DNA from: Lycocorax pyrrhopterus obiensis
Taxonomy: Eukaryota; Chordata; Aves; Passeriformes; Paradisaeidae
Length of the DNA stretch: 64,000 nucleotides
Assembly (NCBI GenBank): GCA_014706295.1
Contig: JACSVZ010000015.1
Coordinates: 56,851,535 to 56,915,534, forward strand
Reading direction: 5' to 3'
Each line of letters begins with the position of its first letter. Positions within the stretch are counted from its first letter, which is position 1. The position numbers and the translations under genes were made by a program. Below the pieces are notes generated by a model that saw only the letters and a list, made by a program, of their open reading frames with translations, searched no databases and had not been told where the DNA came from. This document shows positions 24,011-34,690 of the stretch, one piece after another.

Positions 24011-27000
24011 ATAGGGGCACCCACATCTCCAATGTTTCTAGACTCCAGCAGAGCCTTCTGGTGGCCTCAGGTACCATCTGTGCATGACAATAAATATCAT
24101 CACTGACTGCAGGGGAATTCATAGACTTGAGAAAGATTCACTCAACATTTCCTACACAGACTGTACAGACACAGCAGTAGAGAGAGCTATTGCTCAGACT
24201 CACAATGGAAAAAACATCTTAAGAACTGATTTCAGAGAAGAAAAAACCATAGGCCAAATCCACCTCTGCAATACACCTCCCCAGAGGCAGCCAAACTTCA
24301 TTCATAACTTAAGCTTACTAAATAGCAAGAATGGCAGAGCCTTAGCAAACCTGCTAGAATTAAAAAAACTTGCAACACCCCAGAAGCAGCATCCCACGGA
24401 TCCCAGGATAGCAGTGACACTTACCTAATCTGCCATCTTTCAGCACACACTGTGCCTCCCTAGGCCTTGGGACTCAGGGCCCTACCTGCCTTCTGGAGCG
24501 AACTTGCATTGTCCTATTCTCGATTCAATTTTAATTATCAATTAGGGAAAAAAGGAAATCAGCCTATAGCCAGTGACAATGCAGCACTTCCTTTTCTCTG
24601 CTTTCACACAGAGGCAATCCAACACCAGCCTTTGCTCCGAGTATCACGGACTAGGAGCTCAAGCCTTTATTTGCAAAATCTCCCAACCCTGAGGACATCA
24701 CCAGTGAGAGAGGAAAGGAAAAGCCTAGGCTGGCTCTATTGCTTAATGCTCCAGATTACTCATTTTGCTTTCCTAGAGAAGAAAAGCATTTTGACTGCTA
24801 GGCTCCCAGACCTTTTTCACCATAGACTGAATCTCAAACTGTCCTAGAATTTCTCCACCAGCTTTTGCTGTGGTGTTTCGCAAAGCCCTTTAGCACTTCC
24901 TTGCTATTTTGCTGTTGCTCAGCAAGGAACTTTCAGGTCAGAGTCAAGTATCCAGGGTTTTCTTCTGCCTTATTTTGGTCAGGGGCACACATACAACATA
25001 AATAATGGTTACCTTCCTGCTTTCTCAGAGGCACATATTGCTTTTTCCTGCTGTGCTTTGCATATGAACGCAACCACCACTGACCTCCAGGGTGTGTAAG
25101 TGCAACTAAGAACAACTTACCAAAATTTAAGAAAGTTGCACCACATCTAACAGAAAGTGTCTTCCTCACACTTTTATAACCCAGGCAGCTTCATACCCAC
25201 ACCTTCCTATCAAACACCCTCTAACAAATACAAGAAAAGGTGAAGTTTGCACACATGAAAGCCCACATCTGGGAAACTGGTCACACTATTCTGTCTGTAT
25301 CACTTACTAATCTAGGACGTGACTCTGCACTGTGTGGCCAGGGGAAATTCAGCTGAGACTTCTGCGTTTTGAACAGTAACTTACTGTTTAAGCAGAAATG
25401 AGCCATACTATCATATTAGTTAAAAAAGAAAAAAAAAAATTAAAAATCATTGCTACACAAAGATTGGAAATAGAAGCAGCCAGCGAGGAAAAGCCAAGCA
25501 ATTGCTACGTAGCCACACATTGTGTGCACCAGCGCTTTCCCCCCACCTCTCCCTCTGCTCTTCCTTCATGCTGAAGGACAGCATCTGTTTCAGCTCAAAC
25601 CCTGACCACTCACACTGCACAGGGACTCAGGCAAGATGTGTTATGACCTCCACATAGTTTTCCTCATAGTTTATCAAACTTAGGGCCAGCACAGACATCC
25701 CTGGAATGCACCGCATTCTGCAGAGCATTTCCATCTTCTTTCCCTTGCTACTGTAAGAGGAAACGACAGTGCCACCAGATCAGTTAAGTCATCAGATCAC
25801 ATTTATCCCTGCTATAGCCTTTAGGAGTTCATTGAATTTTGGATCAATGGGGTTTTGGGCCTGGATCCCACAATGCTAATGAGTAGCGAGTTCCCACACT
25901 CTCTTTTACACATACAACACAGATTTAAAGTGATGCTGTTGGGCACAGCTCCAGGTACACCTGCTTCTTCTGTAACATGGCAAAAAAAAAATTAAAATAA
26001 AATACATAAATAAAGATAACCCACAAAAAACCCTCAAGCAACAGTTCATATACATGGAAAATAGCAGTGTTAATTCCAGTCTATTGTCCACTCCAAGGGA
26101 AGAGTCTCACCACCAGCAGACACAACAAAAATGAGCTTCTAGGACACCAAAGAGAAACAGAGATTTCAGTTTCAAAAGTATGCAAGCTATTGTGGAGTCT
26201 TGTTTTTCAAGAAGCTTAGACTGCAGTCCCCAGCTCATTTATACAGCTCAAAACCATCAGAGAGATTAGGTGGTATGGAGGTGTTCATGGGCTGGACCAC
26301 ATTTAGCAACGCAGAGTGGGAGGCACATAGGACACGGCATAACCAAAACCAATTAAAAAAAGAAAAAAAGGTAAAAGAATAGATTCCAGTTTTCAGTGGC
26401 TTCAACGAATCGTGAAAAAGAGAATGAGTGACGATTGCCATTGATACTGATTTTCAACAGGACACTTACCCCAAACAGAAGTACAAGCCTGACATGAAAG
26501 TTCCTGTCTGTCCTTGCCCATTTTTATCATATACAAAGGCACACACACTCACAAGCCTCTTCCAGGTTTTAAAACTCAGGGAGATGGATCCAACCCACAG
26601 AGATTCTAGTTACCTCATTTCAGCAGCATATGCCAGCATTCCCCAAAATTGCAATAAATTGTGGTGATAAAACCTACAATTTCCTCCAGACTAACTCATT
26701 CCTTACTCCTGAAGGCAACTGGGACTGCAACCCACATATTCAGTGGATAGCTGAAGATAAGAGCAAGTGACAATAAAGAACAAAAATATCTCTGCACCAA
26801 GAATTTACATAACTAGCTCCAGTTACTGCTAATTAGACCAATTCCCTTAATTCCTCCATTACATCTTCCTGCATTTTTCAGTTAGCTCTAGTAAGAAGAT
26901 GTGTAATAAATTATTATTAAATAGAAACCTACTTGATCACATTACAAGTACTTAAAAGTATAGATCAGTGCACTACTACTTTATTCTAATTGAAACCTTA

Positions 27001-27235
27001 CAGTAAGTAATCTGGTGCACTAAATAAGATACCTGAAGCTACTTCGCTGTGCCAAATCTGTCCACCAATTTTGGAGCTTCTGAAATATTTAAAGCTTTTT
27101 CCCTCCTCCCTTTTGCCATGTAAGAAGATCTACACCAGCCAATGTGAATTACAAGGAAAAATTGCGTAATTAATCTTACAGATTTGACAGCAACTTCATT
27201 TTTTCCTTCTCTTTTCTTCTATAGCAAAGATTTCC

Positions 27236-27253
27236 TTTTTTTTTTTTTTTTTT
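27236..27253. repeat. (T)18 homopolymer
   Basis: 18 consecutive T on the plus strand in intron 5, a poly(A) tract in the TMTC1 sense direction. No source gene was recognised. Confidence 0.95.
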
Positions 27254-27869
27254 AATACAGAATATGTTTTAGTAGAGAAATTGTCTCAAGTTTTTCCTAC
27301 TTCATATCATACAATATGTCAACAGCACAGCTCTCACAGGCACGCTTCCCTCTCAGCCACTGGGACCAAGCCAGCTCCACTTCGGGCATCCCACGGCTAA
27401 CCCTCACACAGCAAGTTGTTGCAAGTGTGTCATACACAGTCAGTCACTTGAGAAGAGAGCAGCTGAGCAGCTTACACCACCAGAGAGCCCCTTTTCAAAC
27501 AGAAAGCAGCTATGTACATGCAGGGCTTGATTTGCCATGTGCAGAAATCCTTCACAACACTTGAAGAGGCAGCTGCCAAAAAGCAAATGCCAATTGGCAG
27601 CGTGGAGGAGCTCACTCTGAAGCCATCCCACGTGCACGGGCTCTCCAACACAACTTCTGCAGCCTCTCCTGAAGAGGCTGGAAAACTATAGGCTTTCCCC
27701 TTGTGTAAGAAAGGGATGTTCCCAAAAGCGGGGGCAGAGGGAGGGTGTCTAGAAAAAAGCACAAAGCAAAGGAGGGGAGAAAGGAGCAGCAGGAATAAAG
27801 GAAGAAACAGGAGTAAAAGAAACAAGGAACAAGATGATGAAGCAAGACAGGAGATGCTTTTTTATATTG

Positions 27870-28178
27870 ATAACCTCCTGCCCCCTGTTGTGGGCATCAG
27901 TCTATTCTCCCAAGTAACAAGAAACAGGATAAGGGGAAATGGCCTCAAGTCGTGCCAGGGAAGTTTAAAATTGGGTATTAGGAACATTTTCTTCACAGAA
28001 AGGGTTGTCAACAACAGACTGCCCAGGGAAGCAGTGGAGTCACCATCACTGAAGGTATTTAAAAGACATGTAGATGTGACACTTAGGGACATGGTTTAGT
28101 GGTGGGCTTAGCAGTGCTGGAGTAATGGTTGGACTTGATAATCTTAGAGGTCTTTTCTAAACAATTCTGTGATACTAT
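27870..28178 (+). mobile_element. CR1 LINE 3' end, truncated
   Basis: This is the 3' terminal region only of a CR1 element. It starts near CCTCCTGCCCCCTGTTG and continues with ATCAGTCTATTCTCCCAAG, AACAAGAAACAGGATAAGG, the CTCAAGTCGTGCCAGGGAAG motif and CTGCCCAGGGAAGCAGTGGA. It closes with GGTTGGACTTGATAATCTT and the CR1-type ATTCTGTGATACTAT end. It shares its whole layout with the copy at 14,250-14,516. It lies about 240 bases from TMTC1 exon 5, in antisense orientation. Severe 5' truncation is typical of CR1. Confidence 0.88.
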
Positions 28179-28417
28179 CCATTAGGGAAAACAGAGACAA
28201 ACACAAGTATCAAAGAACAAAAACACTGGCAAGTCCTCAGATATTTTCCTCCTTTTTCCCTTAACCCTCCTTCCACCTTCTCCTGTCTTCCCTCTCCAGC
28301 AGCACGAGAAAAATTACAGCAATTTCAGGATAAAAATGGCTAAAACAAAGTGAGCGAGTCGACGTTTTAAGGCAGCTGCAAAATACACTGGAATGGAGCA
28401 GGAGTGGGCAGCAGTAC

Positions 28418-28624
28418 CTCCGAATGGCCCACATGGCTCTGCTGGGCACGGCCAGGCCCCCGCTCGGCCGCTCCGCGGGCGATGCCGGGTGGCAGGAGCT
28501 CCAGGCGCCCCGGTGAGCAAAGCGCTGCTTCCCGTTCTCCCGGCCGGACACGGGCACCTGCGGCGAGCCACACGCAGAGGCCACGGGCGGCCGGGCAGGC
28601 CGCTGGGGAACGCCCCCGTTTCTC
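28418..28624 (-). CDS. TMTC1: TMTC1 exon 5: GC-rich proline/arginine linker
   Basis: Encodes the end of codon 246 and residues 247-314, plus two bases of codon 315. The peptide is hydrophilic and rich in Pro, Arg, Gly and Ala, forming the cytosolic linker between membrane blocks. The anchors that identify it are GRENGKQRFAHRGAWSSCH, matching human HRENGKQQRFPHKGAWGGCH, and the terminal SRAMWAIRR, matching human SPRAVWSMMR. The acceptor is TTCTCAG before GAGAAACG and the donor is CGGAG followed by GTACTG, a rather weak donor. The reading frame stays open past the donor to 28261, so intron retention would add a short hydrophobic tail and a stop. GC content is about 73-82% in three central 60-base blocks, far above the flanking introns. 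The linker is poorly conserved outside the anchors. Confidence 0.9.
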
Positions 28625-30534
28625 CTGAGAAAAGGGAGGAAGAGGAGGGAAAGGGGAAAGAAAAGGATTTAAGGGTTTTTAGTTTGTTGCACCTTTACTT
28701 ATCAAAAGGTTGAACATTACTAAATCGGCACAACATGGCATCAAACTACAACAGACAACATTTCTTTAATCCAAAACTAAGTCTTTGTGTGCTGAGAGGA
28801 CAGTATTTATTAGTTCCTAACTAGATCTAGAGGAAGAGACTTGACAGCAACAGAAGATGAGCACTCCTGTATCGAGCTGTTCTCTGGACCTCTGTTAAGA
28901 TGGGAAGCACTGTGGTGTCATTCCTAATTTTTTACTCCGAACAACAAATGATGTCCCACCACTTTTAAACAGAAAACAAATCTGTACAGGTTGGAAGAAG
29001 GAGCAGATAAGTTTTCAGCAACACATAGCAGACTGTTTGTTTTCTGCTGCCCCTTAAAGTCAAATGCACTCATTAAACCTTGAGCATCACAAACAGAGAG
29101 ATAAATGCACAATACGAGCAACCAGAGAAGATACAAAAATACAGCACATCTGGGCTAGAGAGCTTCATTCTTACAAGCTAAATAGTGCCACATCTGGGCA
29201 ACTGGCCACCACTAAAACAAAAATACAGCTTGAAGAAGTTCCTGGAATGTGGGCCTGTGGGAAGGGGTAGACTGAGGAAAGAAGGGAGGAGGAAGGCACA
29301 GATTTTCCTCCAGTTAATTAACAGTTGTGTTCCCTTTAGCCAGGCAGCTCCTGAAACACGCCTGTCAGGCTGTAAATGCAAGTGTTAACAAGCAAGCTGG
29401 CTGTCAGTCCCCAGAAATCTCCCTGGCTACTTGCCCACCAGTCACACCACTACGAACTACTTATCCAGTGAAAAGAGGAGGAATCCCCTGCCGATCCATT
29501 GTACCTGCCGCTGGTTGCTGTTGCTGCCAGAGGGCATGGTATATCCCCATTAGGGCCTAGAGAAAGGGCCGCAAAGGGAGGCAAGCCAGGATGCTCCTGG
29601 GAGTCCCCCTTCTCCTCCCTGCAGTTGCTGCTCTTGCCTTGTGCCAGCTCTGTTCATTTAACTCACTGCAGAAACACAAATTCAGTGTCCTTTTTATAAC
29701 CCAGATACACACGAGCTCATGCAGGGTGTGACAGGTTCCAGAGCTGGTGGGGCAGCACCAGTGGAAACACAAGAAACGACATGAGGAGTGAGACCTCCCA
29801 TTCCCAGTAGCAGTGAGCTCTTATATTCACTCACAGATCTGCACCGGGGATGTTTTGGGAGAGAAATTGATAAAAAACAGCTTCTAATAAAACAAGACTT
29901 CTGACTTTGAAAGGAGATGGAAAATGGCAGTTATTTGTGACACTAAGTGGGTGAGGGATACAAACTTCAAAGTATTTAATTTTTCTCCAGCGACTCCTGG
30001 GACCTGCTAATTATTCCACCCAGAACTGGATGGGTATTTTCCCTCTTTTTCCATTCTGAAAGGACAGAAAAAATATCAAACCTGGTTTCACTACTAAACA
30101 TCATACAATATTTCTAAACCCATGGCATTGGAACTGAATAATCAAGCAGACACTCTGAACGGAAGGAGTTAAGCCAGGGAAATTTTAAGATGTTGATGCT
30201 TCAGTGAGAACTCCCACACTAAAAATAAATGTTAGTCTTGCCAGGGTGAATTCAGCATTTTAGGGATCAGTTCTTCACATCTGGTCTATTTACCCAACAA
30301 AAGTTATCAGGCAGCAAGAGAGTAACAAAAAAATTTTAAAAATAAAACAAAACACAAAAACAAACCCAAACCCACAGAATGAAATCGTGGTGCCCTCCAA
30401 ATTTGTCAAACGTGTACCATCTAATTCAGCAGGGCAAGTCCAGCTCCCCCAGTGCTGTATATCATAATCATACATATTTTAGACTCACGGGTGAAAACAC
30501 TTGAAAAGCACCGTGGGCATAACAAGTTACTTAC
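28625..30534 (-). other. TMTC1: TMTC1 intron 4
   Basis: An intron of 1,910 bases between exons 4 and 5, GT (30529-30534 reads GTAAGT) to AG. No gene, repeat family or strong motif was recognised in it. Confidence 0.85.
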
Positions 30535-30711
30535 AACTTGAGTCCATTGTAGGAGAGGGAAAAGAAGTCATAAACCAAGCACACACCAAACACGGTGACT
30601 CCAGTTTCTTTCACCAGCATTGCACACGTCCCAAGGAATAAACTAAGCAGCAAAAAGAATGGGGAGGCAGTGGGAGGGAAATGTTCCCCAACATAAAGCT
30701 GATCCACACTC
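30535..30711 (-). CDS. TMTC1: TMTC1 exon 4: membrane helices with KETG motif
   Basis: Encodes the end of codon 187 and residues 188-245, plus two bases of codon 246. A short variable luminal loop (SVDQLYVGEHFPPTA) is followed by the conserved membrane stretch SPFFLLLSLFLGTCAMLVKE, then TGVTVFGVCLVYDFFSLS. K221-E222-T223-G224 is the KE(T/Q)G motif shared by all TMTC paralogues. The exon ends with the cytosolic YNGLKL, which differs from the SNKQDK of human TMTC1. The acceptor is TTCCAG before GAGTGTGG and the donor is AAGTT followed by GTAAGTAAC. The introns on both sides are under 2 kb. Confidence 0.95.
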
Positions 30712-31883
30712 CTGGAAAACAGAATTGACATAAAATATCTTAACTTCTCTGTTATTTTCATGTTTACTACAGTCACACAAACACTGAGACACTTTTCCTT
30801 AATGCCTTAAGAAGGCTGACACGAACGTGTTAAGACATGAACAATCTAAAAATGAGGAAAGGCTTAGACACAGGACAGGAAGGAAAGACACAAATATGGG
30901 GAGCTGCTCAAATTCTTGGTGCATGAGAGGGGGAATAAAAGACAAGCAGAAAAATAAAGTAGACTTGAAACAGTCAGAGGAAGGCAGAGTAAGTACAGAG
31001 AGGGCAGAAAAAACACCTGCTTTCTGTCATGTGGAACACACATGCTTAATTCTCCTTATGGGACAAAAAGCACTACGCAAGCAAAAATTCCTTCATCCCA
31101 CCCACACTCCCCTCAGTCAGAGATGTGTCCTAATCATTAACAGACTGGGCAGCAAGCCTCTGTCACAGGGGAGAAGGTAGGAAAGCACCGAAATCAAACA
31201 GGCAGATTCCTACAGGGTCACTACCAGTTTCACACCTTTGAAACCTTCTGAAGAAAACAGCACTGTGAGTTTGTAGCAGACAGCCCCAGTGGGATATAAG
31301 CAGTTTTTCCCCATGGCTGTGATGACATGGTGCTATTTCTGACTGCAAACAATGTTATTTCTAACTGCAAATAATGCAAAAGGTGCAGAAACCCCATCCA
31401 AGTAAGCTAATTCTGTACCTATACTTGTTCAGTTACAGTTTTAGAACACAGAGCAGCAAGCAGTGCCAAGTTTTCATCTGAAAAGGATGACTAATGGTCT
31501 AGACACACTCCTTAACTCTCCCAGACCAGGTGCTCCAGAGTCCCACAGTCACAGCATGCATTTGAAAGGTAGGCATGTGTCTGTCTGTTCTTCACTCTAC
31601 ATACAGACAATTTGCCTTCCATTGAAAACACTTCTTTATAAGTTTTACAAGCCCTCCTCTGGTGTGTGGTCAGCTGCAATGTCAATGGAAGAGGGATTGT
31701 CAACATTGACTTCTGGTTTTATGGTTTTTTGTTCTCATAAGCATCACCATGGCTGCAAGCAGGGGCCGGGACACTTGCACGCAGCAGAGCTGTGGGAAGG
31801 ACCTCTGCCAACAACCATCAAACACTGACAGGTTTGCCTTTGCTCCCCTCCTCTATAGAGGATCTCACGCTGTTATCACATAC
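30712..31883 (-). other. TMTC1: TMTC1 intron 3
   Basis: An intron of 1,172 bases between exons 3 and 4, donor GTATGTG and acceptor TTCCAG. No gene or repeat was recognised. Confidence 0.85.
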
Positions 31884-31957
31884 CTATTATAGGAGAGAAA
31901 AGCCAACAGAAAGAGTAGACAGGCAAGGACATCTGCTCTGCCTACTATACCTGTTAC
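31884..31957 (-). CDS. TMTC1: TMTC1 exon 3: short exon, GRAD motif and membrane helix
   Basis: A 74-base exon encoding residues 163-186 plus two bases of codon 187: V-T-G-I-V-G-R-A-D followed by the helix VLACLLFLLAFLSYN. It continues HPIHTEA from exon 2 directly, giving the family's HTEAV(A/S)G(I/V)VGRAD signature, here with Thr164 where Ala or Ser is usual. The acceptor is TTTCAG before GTAACAGG and the donor is AATAG followed by GTATGTG. It is too short to show up as a long open frame and was found by searching for the missing conserved block between exons 2 and 4. The phases at both ends match the neighbouring exons exactly, which makes the call firm. Confidence 0.93.
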
Positions 31958-33581
31958 CTGAAAGGAAAAGAGACACACAGGTGTAAAAACACATCTAAAA
32001 ATGTTAAAACACCCAGTGACTGCCTCCACAATCCATGCTCACTGCTACTATTTTAAGCTTTTGATCTTTCAGTGTTATCCTCCCTCAGCACAGCAAAATG
32101 TTACTTGGATAGTGTAGGATATGCTCAGTTTTGTCTGCTGCATTTCTTACTTGGCAAAACAAACGAGTAAGCCAACAGTAAAGTCATTCTTTACTCAATA
32201 AAATATTAACACAGTTACATAGAAAATGCCAATTTTGAGGATCTGTTTTAATTTTGTATAATAAGGCTTAGATGAGAAATGTATCTAACTCCCAGTACTG
32301 AAATTTGTTAAAGAGAAAGACTTATATAATAAGTAATATTTGAATGAACTTTATCACCAAAAAGGGATAGTGTTATAGAATTTATTCCTCCTGCACAATC
32401 TGAGTTTGCGAGAGTTTTTTCTACATATTAATTAACAAAATCTTATTATAAAAAAGGGAATACTGAAGAAGAATGGATAAACACTCTTTTTTACAGTTAT
32501 TTCAATATCCTATTTCATACAGATCTAAAAATCACCCATAAAGCAAATAAAAGGCCCTTTGAAATTTCACCCCTTTTGAGATTACATAATTAAGTTATAT
32601 TCAGAGCTCTGGCATTTATTTTAACCTTTTAAAGTTCTAAACCAGACAAAAATAAATTCCAAGAGTGCCTCTTCTAAAACCTCCCTTAAAATATAAAGCT
32701 GTATTAGCAAAGGGAGCCTAGCTGATTAGTTCACACAACACAGCACAGAGAGCGACTCCAAAGCTTGTGGCTTTTTGTTATTAAGGTAATCTCTCCTCAA
32801 AAGTTCTCAGCCACAGCAGCTGCTTCCCTCCCTCATTTACAAAGGCTTGGAATGAGAGCAGTGTGATTTCAGTGGTATCTCAGCTAAGGAGTGCACTTCT
32901 TTTTTACAGGGTGGAGAACTGGACACTGCCTCTCCTTCTCAAAGACAGCATGACTCCTTTTAGCTACAGAAGTGTCTCCTCGTGCTAACAGACTGCAGCT
33001 CTGGAATGACTATGTCTTTAAATGTTTCCTTATAATGAACAGAAAGATGCCCAACATGAGCTGTTGTTCTGTAAACTTATGCTGGTGTTCGTTAACAACT
33101 GTTTTCCTGAAGATGATTCTCTGAGCTTTTAATTGAAATAAATATCAATTAATCCATGGGTCACATCACCTCTGTCTGAGAGAGCTCCTCCAGAATACAC
33201 ACTAATGCTCCCTTCACTTTTTCTCCCTAAAATTGATGGCTATAGGACATGACTGAAGGCATGCAACAGTACTCCAGCAGGAGAGCACAGCCTCACTGAG
33301 GTCTTTGGATTCAGAAGACTCACGACTGTCCATTTATTCCCAGCATGGCTGATTAGGACCATCATTTGGAATTCAGTGCCAGAGAACAAAGACTGCAAGT
33401 ATGAATACATTTTTTTCTTAATGACTCCTGCAAATTATTTTAGAGTACATTCTCACCTTTGCTCCCCCACAGCAAAAAATCACAAGTACCACATTCTGTA
33501 TGACTCAGAGGTTTCCTTAAAAAAAAATATTAAAATTTTGAAGAATGAGTTTATTTTTAGCTTTGGGTGGCACATACTTAC
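31958..33581 (-). other. TMTC1: TMTC1 intron 2
   Basis: An intron of 1,624 bases between exons 2 and 3, donor GTAAGTATG and acceptor CTTTCAG. The part at about 32,160-32,700 is clearly AT-rich. No gene was recognised. Confidence 0.85.
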
Positions 33582-33759
33582 AGCCTCGGTGTGAATGGGA
33601 TGCACAGCAAAGAACAGCGCCGTGACAAAAGCAAGTCGGCAGTCCTTGAACACAGCTTTGTCACAAGTGTACATCAGCACAAGAGTCACCAGACAGTGTA
33701 AAATTACATTCACTGCGTGGAAATAGAAGGGGTTCATGCCAGCCAGCAATATGTTTAAC
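33582..33759 (-). CDS. TMTC1: TMTC1 exon 2: second membrane helix and HPIHTE motif
   Basis: Encodes the last base of codon 103 and residues 104-162. It reads LNILLAGMNPFYFHAVNVIL, then a helix HCLVTLVLMYTC, then DKAVFKDCRLAFVTALFFAVHPIHTEA. Only a few positions differ from the human TMTC1 exon as I recall it. The HPIHTE sequence (residues 156-161) is the start of the second conserved luminal loop of the family. The acceptor is TTACAG before GTTAAACATA and the donor is GCT followed by GTAAGTATG. The exon ends in phase 0. The upstream intron is about 11.8 kb and the downstream intron about 1.6 kb. It is the clearest single piece of evidence that this is TMTC1. Confidence 0.95.
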
Positions 33760-34623
33760 CTGTAAGGAAACAAAACAAAACCATTGCTATATTTGAGAGG
33801 TCTTGTTAATAGCAAGACATCTTTCAAAGACTCTAAATTATGCCTTTTGCCCTGTTTGCAGTCATCTAATGTTAGTGCTATTAAACTAATTACTGAAAAT
33901 CACTTTAAACTTCTGGTTTATCTGATTAAAGAGAAACCATTTCCCCAACTTTTATGTTATGTGGTTGTGTTTGGCAACCTTTTTGACAGAGATGGGAGAG
34001 TCCTGTGCCCTCCCAGCACAGTTTACTGCAGTGAGACCATGCCTGTGCTTCCTTAGCAGCAAATCACCCTGGCCAACACCATGGCACTTGTCCTATTTCC
34101 CTGTTGGCACCTTCTGTGGTTCTGCTGGCCACGTGGCAGCTTTACAATATGGGTAGTTATTTTCTGCTCTAGCATAGATGCTTTTGCCCAGGAACAGCCA
34201 AGACAAGGACTTGGTAAAGCGGTGGAGCATCTGCTTGGCATAACAGGGGCGTTTATTCTCATTTAACTTTCAAAATAGTGCCACACACTGAAGGTTAAGC
34301 CTGTATTTAAATGCCTTACTGGCATAAAGAAGCTTGTCTAATAGTTTGCATCATTTTTATAAGGACATTGATGGCAAAGATAAGTTAGCTAACATCACCC
34401 TAGACTCAGTGAGACAATTAAGGTTCATTATTTGTGTCGATCATTAAAAAAAATAAAATGTAACAAGCTGTTATGACATTTGTTTGACAGCATGTATTAA
34501 CACATTTTTCTGGTCACTGTTTTTTACAGCCAGCTTGCTTAACAGCTGCTGACAAGCTTTGCCTTACATGCAGTTGAAGATAATTCTCTTTCGTATTAAC
34601 AACATCTGCACATTTGGGCAAAC

Positions 34624-34632
34624 ATATATATA

Positions 34633-34667
<35 letters not shown>

Positions 34668-34690
34668 TCACACAAATATACACACGTACA
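34624..34690. repeat. (TA)n microsatellite running into CA-rich repeat
   Basis: About 40 bases of near-pure TA dinucleotide with one TTT interruption (34624-34664), followed by an ACACTCACACAAATATACACACG segment. It lies in TMTC1 intron 1 and is a good candidate for length polymorphism. Confidence 0.95.

Larger units (their letters stand above)
14517..27869 (-). other. TMTC1 intron 5, proximal part: no gene seen
   Basis: Noncoding by inspection apart from the CR1 and SINE-like fragments, the hairpin and the candidate enhancer listed separately. A pyrimidine-rich minus-strand block at 22,440-22,970 has several simultaneously open frames, but no protein was recognised. A small CpG cluster occurs at 20,360-20,460. 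Confidence 0.7.
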
